Source of the DNA: Asaia astilbis JCM 15831
Lineage (GTDB): Bacteria > Pseudomonadota > Alphaproteobacteria > Acetobacterales > Acetobacteraceae
Reading direction: 5' to 3'
Length of the DNA stretch: 64,000 bases
Assembly (NCBI RefSeq): GCF_000613845.1
Contig: NZ_BAJT01000001.1
Location: 124,001 to 188,000, forward strand
Shown here: positions 18,741-28,487 of the stretch, piece after piece
How positions within the stretch are numbered: position 1 is the first letter of the stretch
Layout: every line of letters starts with the position of its first letter
Notes under the pieces: model-generated
Databases searched by the model: none
What the model saw: the letters and a program-made list of their open reading frames with translations, nothing else
What the model was told of the DNA's origin: nothing
Position numbers and translations under genes: made by a program

Positions 18741-19054
18741 TGGTGTCCGCGGCGGGATTCGAACCCACGGCCCCAGGATTCATCCCACTTCGACTTTCGC
18801 CGCCGAAGCCTCCGGCTGGAGGCTTCGTTCGTGGTCTGGACTGTCTCTTCACCATAGTCTGGCTCGCCAGACGACAGGTGCTGCCCGTACAGTCTCTACA
18901 CCTTCGCCTCTCTTTTCAGAAAAGCGCTTGGCTCGGGATTGGCACGCTTGCGCCAGAGCGTTCCCCGAATTTGAGCAGATCCACCACGCCGTTTCCGAAC
19001 GAGGCGCCCAATTATCTAGGAATCCTGTGCTCTATCCTGCTGAGCTACGCGGAC
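18741..19054 (-). tRNA. tRNA-Arg(CCU), interrupted by a group I intron
   Basis: Mature 77-base tRNA in two exons: 19054-19018 (37 bases) and 18780-18741 (40 bases, with encoded CCA). The acceptor GTCCGCG pairs with CGCGGAC, the D arm is GCTC...GAGC, the T arm has GGGTTCGAATCCC. The anticodon stem is CAGGA/TCCTG around loop TTCCTAA, whose central CCT reads AGG arginine codons. The loop is split after the last anticodon base (position 36) by 237 bases that look like a self-splicing intron; without its removal the gene cannot give a tRNA. All exon junctions follow from pairing alone. Confidence 0.95.
18781..19017 (-). ncRNA. Group I self-splicing intron (IC3-like) in the tRNA-Arg anticodon loop
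   Basis: 237 bases, no reading frame, so no homing endonuclease. The 5' exon ends in U and the intron ends in G, as group I splicing needs. A three-base internal guide GGG pairs with the anticodon CCU, giving the U.G pair at the splice site. Core helices are visible: P4 TCGGG (complement of 18964-18968) with CCCGA (complement of 18933-18937); P7 GACTGT with ACAGTC within the R (18877-18902) and S (18838-18860) segments; and a perfect terminal hairpin at 18805-18826. Similar introns are known in Agrobacterium tRNA-Arg(CCU) and Azoarcus tRNA-Ile(CAU). Confidence 0.93.
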
Positions 19055-19205
19055 CACCATCTCCATTCTAGGGGGGGCTTGCGCAGCAATCAAGCTGTTC
19101 TCTTTCAAATTTTTCTGTTCACCATCATCGGTTGCAATACTGGCAAGTGAAAGTAAGATTGTTTCTTGTAGTAAGTTCCGTTCCCTGCCGACATAGGGCA
19201 TTAAG

Positions 19206-19220
19206 AAACACTTAGTGTTT
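19206..19220. promoter_or_regulatory. Perfect 7-1-7 palindrome upstream of the SARP-like regulator
   Basis: AAACACT-T-AGTGTTT, about 180 bases before the regulator start, in the 342-base gap between the tRNA gene and the regulator. It has the size of a dimer operator. The rest of the gap is AT-rich towards the gene, with a possible -10 (TATAAG) near 19368. Bound protein unknown. Confidence 0.4.
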
Positions 19221-19396
19221 GCAGGATGGTGGTTTTACTGCGCATTTTCCCCAAGGGGCCATTGTCAGCTAAAACAGTCTCGGCCTTTATCGTCTTCCCT
19301 AAACGTGATCGGGATGTTGAAGTGGGGAATACGTTTCGTAAAAAAACCGAGTTGGGAAATGTGATATAAGGCGTGCAGAAAAGAAAGCGTGAAGTA

Positions 19397-21505
19397 ATGT
19401 TCGATCTGGCCCTCCGTGGCGTTGCAAAAACCGACTCTACCCTGCTGCGTCTGCGACTCATTGGTCGCGTTGAGGCGACAACGCTTACTGGTGAAAGCGT
19501 TCTTCCTGTCGGCGGAAAGACAAAAGGGCTGCTCGCGATACTTGCTTTATCGGATCGCAAGCCTGTTGCCAGATCCCATTTAGCCGAGCTTTTGTGGAGC
19601 CGACGCCCGGACGATCTGGCACGTGCGTCACTGAGGCAGGAAATCCACCGTCTTCTTGATGCCTTGAGCCCGCTTGGCGTCGACGTGATCGATGTGCAGC
19701 GCCATACGCTCGCGCTCAAACCTGCCCTGACCTCGGTAGACGTCGAACGGATTCTCAATGGCGGCAAATCGATCCTGCGCGAATTGCCTGCTCCGAATGA
19801 AGTTCTGCTGAGCGAGCTCAATGGAATCGACCCGGCGTTCAATGAATGGATCGAAGGCCAGAGAGCGCGCCTGAACCGTCACATCTATCAGCTGTTCGAG
19901 AGCGCCCTGCGCACTCAGGTCGATCCCGATACAATCCTTGAGACGGCCGATCATTTGTTGATGCGTGACGGGCTTAACGAGGCGGCCTGGCGCGCGCGTA
20001 TCCAGGCCTGGGTGACCAAAGGGGAATATGCTCAGGCGGCAACTCTGGGCGATCAGGTGGTGCAGCTTTTTCAGGACCAGCTCGGCACAGTTCCTGGCCC
20101 GGCAACGATGGGGCTGGTCCGCGGCCTGCAGGAACGTATCGCCTTCGATTCCTATTCCAAGACGCATCATGGGCAATCCGTCGAGAACGATGCTCGATGC
20201 TCCATGCCGATGCGCGTCCTGAAAACGCCGGACTTTTTTCCCCGATGGAGGAGAGGGGGCTTTCCTCTCTGCTGGTTCACCACCGCGTACTCTGGGCTCA
20301 ATTGCTGTTGCTCCGCTTAAATCCACGGGTGGCGATCACGCTGAGGCATTGGCAGCGGAGTTGACCGAGCGTCTGGAGGTCAAGCTTGTCGGATTGCAGA
20401 CCTTCACGGTGGTGCCTTTCCCTGAAACACCGCTGGGCGATACGGGGCCACTCTTAGGGAATACGCATAACCCCGGCACGGATTACGTCATCTCGGGGCT
20501 GGTTCGGGCAAATTGCCCTCATGATGAGTCGTCTGAAGCTATGTCATCATTCGCCTGCTGAGTTTGCGTCAGGAAGGGAGCGTTGTCTGGGCGGATCGAT
20601 TCGAGCTGCCAAAGGATACGCGCGCGCAGCGGGCCTTGCTTTTCTATGTGATGAAGTCGCTCCAGTGGTCGCTTGTCCTCTCCGAAGGGCAGCGGATGAT
20701 GTCGCGCCCGATTGCCGAGTTGTCCGCTTTCCAGATGGCCATCCGTGCCCTCACTCTTTTGCTGCGCTGTGATGTGACACTCACGGCTGAGCTGGCAGAG
20801 TTGGTGGAGCGCGCCTATCAGTCGGATCAGGAATCGGTTTTCGTTCTTTATGTGCGCTCGCTGATTCGTTTTTTTCTCTATCAGGAAAACTGGACGCGGG
20901 ATTCTCGCGAAGAGATGGAAGAGATTGCCTCCGCAGCTGGATACGTGGCCATTCAGCTGCGGTCCAACCCGCTTGGTGTCTGGCTTTCCATGCTGACGAG
21001 GACCTTCACTCCAGGGCAGCTTGATGAAGCGAAGGCGCTCACGGCCGAATATACAGGCGAGGATGGAGTATTCCCGGCGATTGCGATTTCGCCGTCGATT
21101 CATGCTCTCCGGGCGGTGCAGGCGCTTTTGAGCGAGAACAACAAGGTCGCTCTCGAAGAGATTCAGCAATTCCGGGCTTTGCGGGCGTCTCAGCCCCTCG
21201 CCGTTCTCTCGGAGCCGTTCAGTATCTTCGTGCTTGAAGTGTCCGGTAATGCTGAAGAAGCCCGTCAGGCAGGCGCGGCGTTCGTGAGCCTTTATCCCAG
21301 AAGTGTTGCCGGGGTCCTGTACTATCTTGCTGCCCTGGCGGCACAGGATATGGGGGAGGAAACCGAGCGTGTGAAGCGACATCTTCTCCGTCTGGCACCC
21401 GACATCACGATCGAGGGGGTGTTGTCACGCCACGAATATCTGCCAGCTTCCATGCAGGCATGGCTGCGTGACAAGCTCGAGCGGGTGAATATCCCCAAAG
21501 GTTAA
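19397..21505 (+). CDS. SARP/BTAD-like transcriptional regulator with TPR-like C-terminus (two frameshifts)
   Basis: One regulator of about 700 aa in three frame segments. The N-terminal winged helix has GGKTKGLLAILALS and the recognition region SHLAELLWSRRPDDLARASL; a BTAD-like helical region follows (WVTKGEYAQAATLGDQVV). The middle resembles the TolB-like segment of CadC-type regulators (SIAVAPL, YVISGLV, VVWADRFELP), and the rest is helical and TPR-like. Shift one is at TTTTTTCCCC (20234-20243), one base too many; shift two near 20539, one base too few, where repair reads S-E-A-Y-V-I-I-R-L-L. They cancel, so both ends share a frame. Start ATG 19397 is chosen over GTG 19373; neither has a strong site. 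Target genes unknown. Confidence 0.75.
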
Positions 21506-21623
21506 ACCATCGCCCCGCTTGGCGTGGCTCTGTGGGCGCGATATGAATTGCTTTCAGAGCCGGACGCGGGTACCGCGATCAGGGATTTCGACACGCCACC
21601 AGTGCCAGTCTAATAGGGACATC

Positions 21624-22157
21624 ATGACTCCTCGTTTGCAGCCGATTGCCCCTCTCTCCAAGCCCGCCAAGGCATCCTCTCTAATGAGGCAGCTCCTGCC
21701 CGTAGTGCCGCTCTGCGCGCTCATGGCTTTAAGTGCCTGTGGCGGTGGACGTGATCCCGACAGCCTGACCCAGCCCCGTAATCATCTTCTGGGTGTTGAT
21801 CGCGGCGCCACGGGTGGCGATGACGAACTCAAGGGCGGAGTCAACGCGTATCTTTGGCGCGGAGCGATCGACACGCTCTCCTTCATGCCGTTTGCGTCTG
21901 CCGACGCCAATGGGGGTGTCATCCTGACCGATTGGTATCAGCCGCCTGCAAGCACGAATGAGCGTTTCAAGATTGCGGCGTATATCCTCGATCGTCGTCT
22001 GCGTTCCGATGCGTTGCGCGTGTCGATTTTCCGCCAGGAAAAGCAGGGGGCTGAATGGGTCGATACGTCGGTTGCGCCCAACACGACGTCTGACATCACA
22101 ACGCGTATTCTCGCTCGCGCCCGTCAGCTCCGTGCCGATAACGGCAATCGGGACTGA
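21624..22157 (+). CDS. DUF3576 family lipoprotein
   Basis: 177-aa outer-membrane or periplasmic lipoprotein. The signal peptide ends in LMALSACGGG, a lipobox with Cys after Ala. The mature part carries the DUF3576 core: VNAYLWRGAIDTLSFMPFA, then GGVILTDWYQPP and NERFKIAAYIL. This family is found in Alphaproteobacteria, commonly just before leuS, as here. Function unknown; the location with LptE suggests an envelope role. ATG 21624 is preceded by AGGGAC at a good distance. 47 bases separate it from leuS. Confidence 0.88.
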   Translation: MTPRLQPIAPLSKPAKASSLMRQLLPVVPLCALMALSACGGGRDPDSLTQPRNHLLGVDRGATGGDDELKGGVNAYLWRGAIDTLSFMPFASADANGGVILTDWYQPPASTNERFKIAAYILDRRLRSDALRVSIFRQEKQGAEWVDTSVAPNTTSDITTRILARARQLRADNGNRD

Positions 22158-22204
22158 TCCCTGCCTTTCGACGACAACGTGACCGAAACAAACGATAGAA
22201 GATT

Positions 22205-24802
22205 ATGACGGAACAAGAGACACTCGGCTACGATTTCGATGAGGCCGAGCCCAAATGGCAAGCCAAATGGGACGGTGCACGCGCGTTTGCAGCTGACGAT
22301 CATCCAGCTGCGGACAAGCCGAAATATTACGTGCTTGAGATGTTTCCTTATCCGTCCGGTCAGCTCCATATGGGCCATGTGCGTAATTACGCCTTGGGCG
22401 ATGTGGTCGCGCGCTACAAGCGTGCTCGCGGTTTTTCGGTCCTGCATCCCATGGGTTGGGATGCGTTCGGCCTGCCTGCTGAGAACGCTGCGCGCGAGCG
22501 TGGCGTACATCCCGGCCAGTGGACGCTCGATAACATCGCAGCAATGCGTGGGACGCTGCAGCGTCTTGGTTTTTCGCTCGACTGGGAACGTGAAATCGCG
22601 ACCTGTCTGCCGGAATATTACGGTCATCAGCAGAAGCTGTTTCTCGATATGTGGCGCAAGGGCCTGGTCGAGCGCCGTGAATCGGCGGTCAACTGGGACC
22701 CGGTGGACAACACGGTTCTGGCCAACGAGCAGGTTGTCGATGGGCGTGGCTGGCGATCTGGCGCGCTGATCGAGAAAAAACGCCTCTCCCAGTGGTTCCT
22801 GAAGATCACAGACTTTGCCGCTCCATTGCTCGAAGGGCTGGACAAGCTCGATCGCTGGCCAGCCCGAGTTCGCGTCATGCAGGAACGCTGGATCGGTCGG
22901 TCGGAAGGTGCACGTGTACGCTTCGCGCTCCATGCTCCGCCATCGGGATATGATGTGGATCTCGACGCGGTCGAGGTCTTTACGACGCGCCCCGATACGT
23001 TGTTCGGGATGAGCTTTGTCGCCATCGCCGCCGATCATCCCCTTGCGGCAAAAGTCGCTGCGGGCAATGACGCGGCGCGCGGCTTTATCGAAGAATGCCA
23101 GAGACTGGGCACGTCGGAAGAGGCCATCGAAGCCGCAGAGAAGCGCGGGTTCGACACGGGGCTGCGTGTCAGCAACCCGTTTGCGCCTGACGAGACGGTG
23201 CCGGTCTGGATCGCCAATTTCGTTCTGATGGATTACGGCACAGGAGCCGTGTTCGGCTGCCCCTGCGGCGATCAGCGCGACCTCGATTTCGCTCGTAAAT
23301 ACGATTTGCCGGTTCGTCCTGTCATTCTTCCTCCGGGTGAAGAGCCGAGCACCTTCACTGTCGGCAAGACAGCCGTCACTGGTGATGGCACGCTCTATAA
23401 TTCCGGCTTTCTCGATGGTCTTGGAACCGTTGAGGGCAAGCGCAAGGCGATTAAGCGCGTTGAGGCCATGGGCGTAGGCCGTGGCGTCGTGAACTGGCGT
23501 CTGCGTGACTGGGGTATTTCGCGTCAGCGTTACTGGGGTTGCCCGATCCCGGTCGTCCATTGCGAGTCCTGTGGGGCTGTCCCGGTCCCTGACGACCAAT
23601 TGCCGCTCAAGCTGCCGGAAGATGTCACGTTTGACCGGCCGGGAAATCCATTGGATCATCACCCGAGCTGGAAGCATGTGTCGTGCCCGCAATGTGGTGC
23701 TGATGCCCGACGTGAGACGGACACGTTCGACACGTTCGTCGACAGTTCCTGGTATTTTGCCCGCTTTACCGCGCCTCAAGCGGGCACGCCGACAGACCCG
23801 ATTGCGGCCAATTCCTGGCTTCCGGTCGATCAGTATATCGGCGGCATCGAGCATGCGATTCTTCATTTGCTTTATGCGCGCTTCTTTACGAGAGCCATGA
23901 AAGAGACCGGCCATCTGGATATCGATGAGCCATTTGGCGGTCTGTTCACTCAGGGGATGATCACCCATGAGAGCTATCGGGATGAAAATGGCTGGCTCTC
24001 GCCGGAGGATGTCGTTCGTTCCGGGGAAGGCTATGTTCGTCGGGATAACGGTCAGCCGGTTCAGCTCGGGCGTCTCGAAAAGATGTCCAAATCAAAGCGC
24101 AATACGGTGTCACCCACCGCGATTATCGAACGCTTCGGCGCGGACACGGCGCGCTGGTTCGTGCTGTCAGACAGCCCGCCAGAGCGTGATATGGAATGGA
24201 CAGAGTCAGGTGTCGCGGCTTCAGCCCGTTTTGGACAGCGTCTGTACCGTCTGGTGCAAGCCGTCGCCACTCAGGTCCCGCAGAATGCGGCTTTTGCCGA
24301 GGGTGGCCGTTCCTTGCGACAGGCGACGCATCGTTCCATCAAGGCAGTGACCGAAGCGCTTGAGAACTTTACGCCAAATGTGGCGGTAGCCCGATTGCAT
24401 GAGTTGAGTGCGGCCCTGGCTGAGGCAGAGAAGACGACGGAAGACGGGATTGGGGCCGCACGTCGTGAGGCTGCCCTCACGCTCGCCTTGCTCGTTGCTC
24501 CGATGATGCCGCATCTGGCGGAGGAAATGGTCGCTCTGCTTGAGCCGGAGAGCGCCATGGTGGTTGAGCGATCATGGCCTGTGGCCCTTGAAGAGTTCAT
24601 CGCCCTCGACAGCATCACGCTGGGCATTCAGATCATGGGCAAGCTGCGTGGGACAATTGAGGTGCCGCCGGATGCGCCTTCTGATATGGTCCTGCCTCTT
24701 GCAGAGGCCGAGCCGAATGTCGCCCGGATGCTTGAGGGCAAGCGGATCGTCAAACGGATCCACGTGCCGAATCGTATCGTCAATTTTGTTGTGGCAGGCT
24801 GA
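22205..24802 (+). CDS. leuS: Leucyl-tRNA synthetase
   Basis: Charges tRNA-Leu. 865 aa, class I synthetase. The HIGH box is HMGHVRNY after MFPYPSGQL (about residue 50), the KMSKS loop is KMSKSKRNT (about 625). Between them lies the CP1 editing domain with TTRPDTLFG and the threonine-rich region, and a Cys cluster CESCG...CPQCG that fits the bacterial zinc domain. [13 protein letters not shown] is a LeuS signature. The start at 22205 is the usual one for the family ([10 protein letters not shown]). The 3' end is five bases from lptE, so the essential envelope gene is co-transcribed. Confidence 0.98.
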   Translation: MTEQETLGYDFDEAEPKWQAKWDGARAFAADDHPAADKPKYYVLEMFPYPSGQLHMGHVRNYALGDVVARYKRARGFSVLHPMGWDAFGLPAENAARERGVHPGQWTLDNIAAMRGTLQRLGFSLDWEREIATCLPEYYGHQQKLFLDMWRKGLVERRESAVNWDPVDNTVLANEQVVDGRGWRSGALIEKKRLSQWFLKITDFAAPLLEGLDKLDRWPARVRVMQERWIGRSEGARVRFALHAPPSGYDVDLDAVEVFTTRPDTLFGMSFVAIAADHPLAAKVAAGNDAARGFIEECQRLGTSEEAIEAAEKRGFDTGLRVSNPFAPDETVPVWIANFVLMDYGTGAVFGCPCGDQRDLDFARKYDLPVRPVILPPGEEPSTFTVGKTAVTGDGTLYNSGFLDGLGTVEGKRKAIKRVEAMGVGRGVVNWRLRDWGISRQRYWGCPIPVVHCESCGAVPVPDDQLPLKLPEDVTFDRPGNPLDHHPSWKHVSCPQCGADARRETDTFDTFVDSSWYFARFTAPQAGTPTDPIAANSWLPVDQYIGGIEHAILHLLYARFFTRAMKETGHLDIDEPFGGLFTQGMITHESYRDENGWLSPEDVVRSGEGYVRRDNGQPVQLGRLEKMSKSKRNTVSPTAIIERFGADTARWFVLSDSPPERDMEWTESGVAASARFGQRLYRLVQAVATQVPQNAAFAEGGRSLRQATHRSIKAVTEALENFTPNVAVARLHELSAALAEAEKTTEDGIGAARREAALTLALLVAPMMPHLAEEMVALLEPESAMVVERSWPVALEEFIALDSITLGIQIMGKLRGTIEVPPDAPSDMVLPLAEAEPNVARMLEGKRIVKRIHVPNRIVNFVVAG

Positions 24803-24806
24803 GTTT

Positions 24807-25460
24807 ATGCGTCGTTTCGTTCTGCTCGCCTCTCTGACCCTGAGCGGGTGTGGTTTTCAACCGCTTTATGGAAGTGACGGCGCGGGTGGGACACGTGTGG
24901 TTCACGAACTGCAGCGTATTTATGTTGCCAACATCCCGGAGCGCCAGGGGCAGGAACTGCGTCTGGCCCTGCAGGAGCAGTTGGGAGGCGGGAGCACCAA
25001 GGCGCCTGACGGTTATACCCTCAAGGTCAGCTTTAACGTGAATGCCTCGGTGATCGACATTCATAGCGATAACACGGCAGGTCGTTTCCGCGAGATCGGC
25101 TCGGCGCATTGGCGTCTCTGGACCGTCGATGCCTCGCCGAAATTCCTGGCTGAAGGCGACGTGTCCTCGCTCGATGGATTCAATGCCACCTTTGAGCAGT
25201 ATTTAGCTCAAACCTTGAACGATGAGACAGTGCGTGCTCGTCTTGCCGAAACGCTTGCAGGCTCCATCCGCCAGCAGATTGCCGTCTGGTTCAAATCCCA
25301 GATCAAGCCGTCTCGGGACAATGCCCGGAACGTGCCGTCCTATTTCGATCCCAATGCGATGCCGACGCGGGATGGCCAGCCTTACCAGAGCGCGGGTCCG
25401 GACGGCTTCCCGGCGGCAGCGACCGGACGTACGGATCTGAACAGCCAGAACGGCGACTGA
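24807..25460 (+). CDS. lptE: LPS assembly lipoprotein LptE
   Basis: Outer-membrane lipoprotein that plugs LptD and helps insert LPS. 217 aa, with signal peptide and lipobox LTLSGCGFQPLYG; the C-G-F-(Q/R)-P-L-Y motif right after the lipid Cys is characteristic for LptE. The position leuS-lptE-holA is also the standard one in Proteobacteria. The C-terminal 50 residues after KSQIKPSRDN are low-complexity and polar, a longer tail than E. coli LptE. ATG 24807 is five bases after the leuS stop. Confidence 0.93.
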   Translation: MRRFVLLASLTLSGCGFQPLYGSDGAGGTRVVHELQRIYVANIPERQGQELRLALQEQLGGGSTKAPDGYTLKVSFNVNASVIDIHSDNTAGRFREIGSAHWRLWTVDASPKFLAEGDVSSLDGFNATFEQYLAQTLNDETVRARLAETLAGSIRQQIAVWFKSQIKPSRDNARNVPSYFDPNAMPTRDGQPYQSAGPDGFPAAATGRTDLNSQNGD

Positions 25461-25466
25461 TCTTTC

Positions 25467-26477
25467 ATGAAAATCGATGCCCGCTCGACGTCGAGAACAC
25501 TCGCCGAAATCGGCAAGTGGCGGGGTGTCCTGCTTTACGGTGATGATTTCGGCCTGATCCGCGAACGTGCGGCGCACTGCGTGCGTCAGGTCGCAGAATC
25601 GCTCGATGATCCGTTTCGGGTTGCTCTTCTGGATCAGGAGCAGCACGGCCGCGTGGAAGAAGAGACCGGCGCCCTGTCGCTTATCGGCGGACGCCGCGTC
25701 GTCTGGGTGCGCGACGCCCAAGACACGCTGCTTTCCCGCGTGACAGCCGCTCTGGCCATCGAGAGTGATACCTTGCTGGTGATCGAGGCTCCCGGTCTTG
25801 CCTCACGCGCCAAGCTGCGTGCGGCACTCGATGCCCATCCAAAGATTGCGTCGATCGGGTGCTATCCCGACGAAGGACGCAGCCTGATTGCCTCTCTGAC
25901 AGATCTGTTCCGAGACGCATCGGTTGCGATCGACCGGGATGCCTTGTTCTGGCTCTCGTCCGTGCTGGGGGCTGACAGGGCAGCGGTGCGGAGCGAGGTT
26001 GAAAAACTCATTCTCTATGCGGGCGAGGGCGGAAAATTGTCTCTCGACGATGTACAGGAATGTATCGGAGACTCAGCCAGCGCAACGCTCGATGATGCAA
26101 CAAATGCTGCGATGGCTGGCGAGCGGGCTCTGGCCGATATGGCGCTCGAGCGCGCTCTGGCCGATGGTCTGTCGCCAATCGCTCTTGCCAGGGCCTGCCT
26201 GTCCCTCATGACGCGTCTTCAACGCGTTCTTGTATCCATGGATGAGGGAAAGTCTCGGCAGGAAGCCATCAAGGCGCTCCGGCCTCCGGTGTTTTTCAAA
26301 CGGATGGACAGTTTCACCAAGGCGCTCGAGCGTTGGGACAAGGCTGGTCTCGGTCGGGCCTGCGAGGCGGTGCAGGGATTCGAGCTTGCCTGCAAGCAGA
26401 CGGGCTGCCCCGACCTCGCTTTGTCGCGACGTCTGATTGCCCAGCTCTGCCTTGGCCCACGCTCATTCCAGCGTTGA
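25467..26477 (+). CDS. holA: DNA polymerase III subunit delta
   Basis: Clamp-loader subunit that opens the beta sliding clamp. 336 aa, AAA+-like fold without a working Walker A. The N-terminal VLLYGDDFGLIRERA and the FSLIGGRRVVWVRDA-type segment (here ALSLIGGRRVVWVRDA), then LVIEAPGL and a helical C-terminus, fit HolA. It follows lptE after six bases. The C-terminal part QTGCPDLALSRRLIAQLC is also typical (family proteins end near here). No anomaly seen. Confidence 0.94.
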   Translation: MKIDARSTSRTLAEIGKWRGVLLYGDDFGLIRERAAHCVRQVAESLDDPFRVALLDQEQHGRVEEETGALSLIGGRRVVWVRDAQDTLLSRVTAALAIESDTLLVIEAPGLASRAKLRAALDAHPKIASIGCYPDEGRSLIASLTDLFRDASVAIDRDALFWLSSVLGADRAAVRSEVEKLILYAGEGGKLSLDDVQECIGDSASATLDDATNAAMAGERALADMALERALADGLSPIALARACLSLMTRLQRVLVSMDEGKSRQEAIKALRPPVFFKRMDSFTKALERWDKAGLGRACEAVQGFELACKQTGCPDLALSRRLIAQLCLGPRSFQR

Positions 26478-26571
26478 AATTATCGGGCGGTTCTGTCACG
26501 CCTGAAATCAGGGCAGGGCTGAGACGGGAGATGGATCAATCGGTCGCGTTAAATCCTTTTTCGGTCGAACG

Positions 26572-27511
26572 ATGTTTTTCTGGCGCCGCAAATCCGTGTT
26601 GCTGGCTCTCGGGCTTCTGAGCGTCCTGTTTTTCTCCGCTTTGGCCGCGCCGCTTTATGCACGCATCGTCGGTGTCGACGCGATGCAGTCAAATCTCGCT
26701 GGTACGGTTCTGCGCGATGGCGCGGCGATGGACATCATGCAACCGAATGATAATCCGCTCCATCTTGGCCTGTCGCCGATCGGGCCGTCATGGCGCTGGG
26801 GCCCCTATGCGCTTGGCGCCGACTCTCAGGGGCGGGATCTTGCGGCACGCCTGCTTTACGGCGCGCGTAGCTCCCTGATCATCGCGTTTTCCGCGGCCTG
26901 TCTCTGCCTTGTCATGGCGACCGGATGCGGGTTGCTGGCGGGGTATTGTGGAGGCTGGATCGACATCATCGTGTCTCGGCTGCTCGACATTCTCTGGGCG
27001 GTGCCGGTCTATCTCTTCGCAATCAGTCTGAGTGTCGTCACGATCGGGCACGGTCTGTCTGTCGGACCGTTTCACGTGGAGGCAGACAGTCTCCTGCTTC
27101 CGATCGGTATTATTGCGCTCATCTACGTGCCTTATGCGGCGCGCCCGATCAGGCACGAACGAAAAGCCTTGCCAGTGCCGGTTTCGTCCTTGCCGCTCGA
27201 GGTCTGGGTGCGTCCACCTCGCGAATTGTCTTGCGCGAAATTCTTCCCGTCCTTGCGGAGACGGTCCTTGTGCTCGCGCCTCTTGTTATGGCGCTTTGTC
27301 TCCTGGCCGAATCTGCCTGTCTTTTCTCAGCCTCGGGGTGCAGGCGCCGGCGGCATCCTGGGGTAGTCTGATCCACGATGGAGAAGGGCTGATTTACAGC
27401 CGCCCCGTCGTTGCGATTGCGCCGGGTCTGGCCATTATCGTGACCGTGCTCTCGCTCAATATGCTGGGTGACGCGGCTCAGGCTGTGTTGCGAGAACGGG
27501 GGGGACGATGA
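26572..27511 (+). CDS. Oligopeptide-type ABC transporter permease, OppC/DppC-like (two frameshifts)
   Basis: Inner-membrane permease of a peptide or nickel-type importer. Segment one (to about 27150) has an N-terminal helix, GADSQGRDLAARLLYGARSSL, the DppC signature, and helices 2-4. Segment two continues SLASAGFVLAARGLGAS, the ATPase-docking loop, and segment three LSFLSLGVQAPAASWG to the end. Each junction is repaired by adding one base: a G at the GG at 27152-27153, a C at the CC at 27316-27317, giving A-E-S-A-L-S-F-L. About 313 aa. The ATG has no clear ribosome site. Its stop overlaps the next permease start (ATGA). The usual order is OppB then OppC; here it is reversed. Confidence 0.85.
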
Positions 27512-28487
27512 AAGCGCTGCTTTCCCGCCTCGGGCAGATGGCGCTCGTTCTTTTCGGCATCTCGGTTCTGGTCTTTGCAGTGTTCTTCGCAACGCCCGGT
27601 TCGGACCCTTCTGCGCGTATCGCCGGACGCGGTGCGAGCCCTGAGGTGATCGAGCGGGTGCGACACGCTTACGGTTTCGACCGTGCTCTACCCATGCGTT
27701 ATCTCACGATGATGGACCATCTGTTCATCTCGCGTAACCTGACATCCTATGTGAATCACGGTCAGAACGTGGTGTCCGAGGTCTTCGAGGCAGCTCCGGT
27801 GACCTTGTCGCTCGTTTTGTGGGCAGCCGTATTCTGGATCACGGGTGCCTGATGTTCGGGATGATCGGAGCCGCTTTTCAGGGAAGCTGGTTCGATCGTT
27901 TCCTGTCTCTTCTTGCTCTGGTCGGTCTTTCCATTCCGGTTTTCTGGCTGGGCGAGATGGTCAATCTTGTGAGCCAGAGCCGCTTCCACGAATTCTGGCT
28001 ATTCCGCTGGGTACCGCCCCTTGGCTATGTGCCGCTCATGACGAGCCCGATCGGATGGGCGAAAGCGCTGATCCTGCCCGCTTTGACGCTCTCTGTCTCT
28101 TTTGTCGGGCTCTATAGCCGCGTGCTGCGGACCGATCTTCTGACCGCGATGCAGGAAGATTCCCTGCGTACCGCGCGGGCGAAGGGGGCAGGGCCGCTCA
28201 GGCTCTGGTTTGCCCATGCGCTTCGTCTTTCCGGGTTAAGTGCCCTTTCTCTCTTCGGCCTCGATTTCGCCCAGCTGCTTGGCGGCGGTGCCTTGCTGAC
28301 CGAAGTGGTATTTGCTCTCCCCGGCGTCGGGCATCTCACTTATCAGGGTCTCAGCACACTCGATCTGCCTCTGATCATGGCGACAGTGCTGTATGCGGCG
28401 TTCTTCGTGGTGATTGCCAATGCCTTGATCGATGGTCTCTATCGTCTGATGGACCCGCGTATCGGCGGAGGCTCTTATGGCCGGTGA
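27508..28487 (+). CDS. Oligopeptide-type ABC transporter permease, OppB/DppB-like (frameshift near 27848)
   Basis: Second permease of the importer, about 326 aa. The N-terminal FGISVLVFAVFFATPGSDP and the R-x-x-Y-G-F-D-x-x-(L/M) pattern (RHAYGFDRALPMRY) are OppB features; the docking loop DSLRTARAKGAGPLRLW and the end VLYAAFFVVIANALIDGLYRLMDPRI complete the domain. The first frame stops at 27852. Adding a C to the CC at 27848-27849 reads I-T-G-A-L-M-F-G and continues without a break. Overlaps the previous gene by four bases and the ATPase gene by 11, so it is tightly coupled. Confidence 0.88.

Noticed and set aside
18667-19150. Overlapping open frames across the tRNA gene
   Set aside because: They run through tRNA exons and the intron, lack family features and are explained by the structured RNA.
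22124-23968. Long open frame antisense to leuS
   Set aside because: No ribosome site or family motif; leuS on the other strand explains the sequence fully. Such frames arise from GC-rich third positions.
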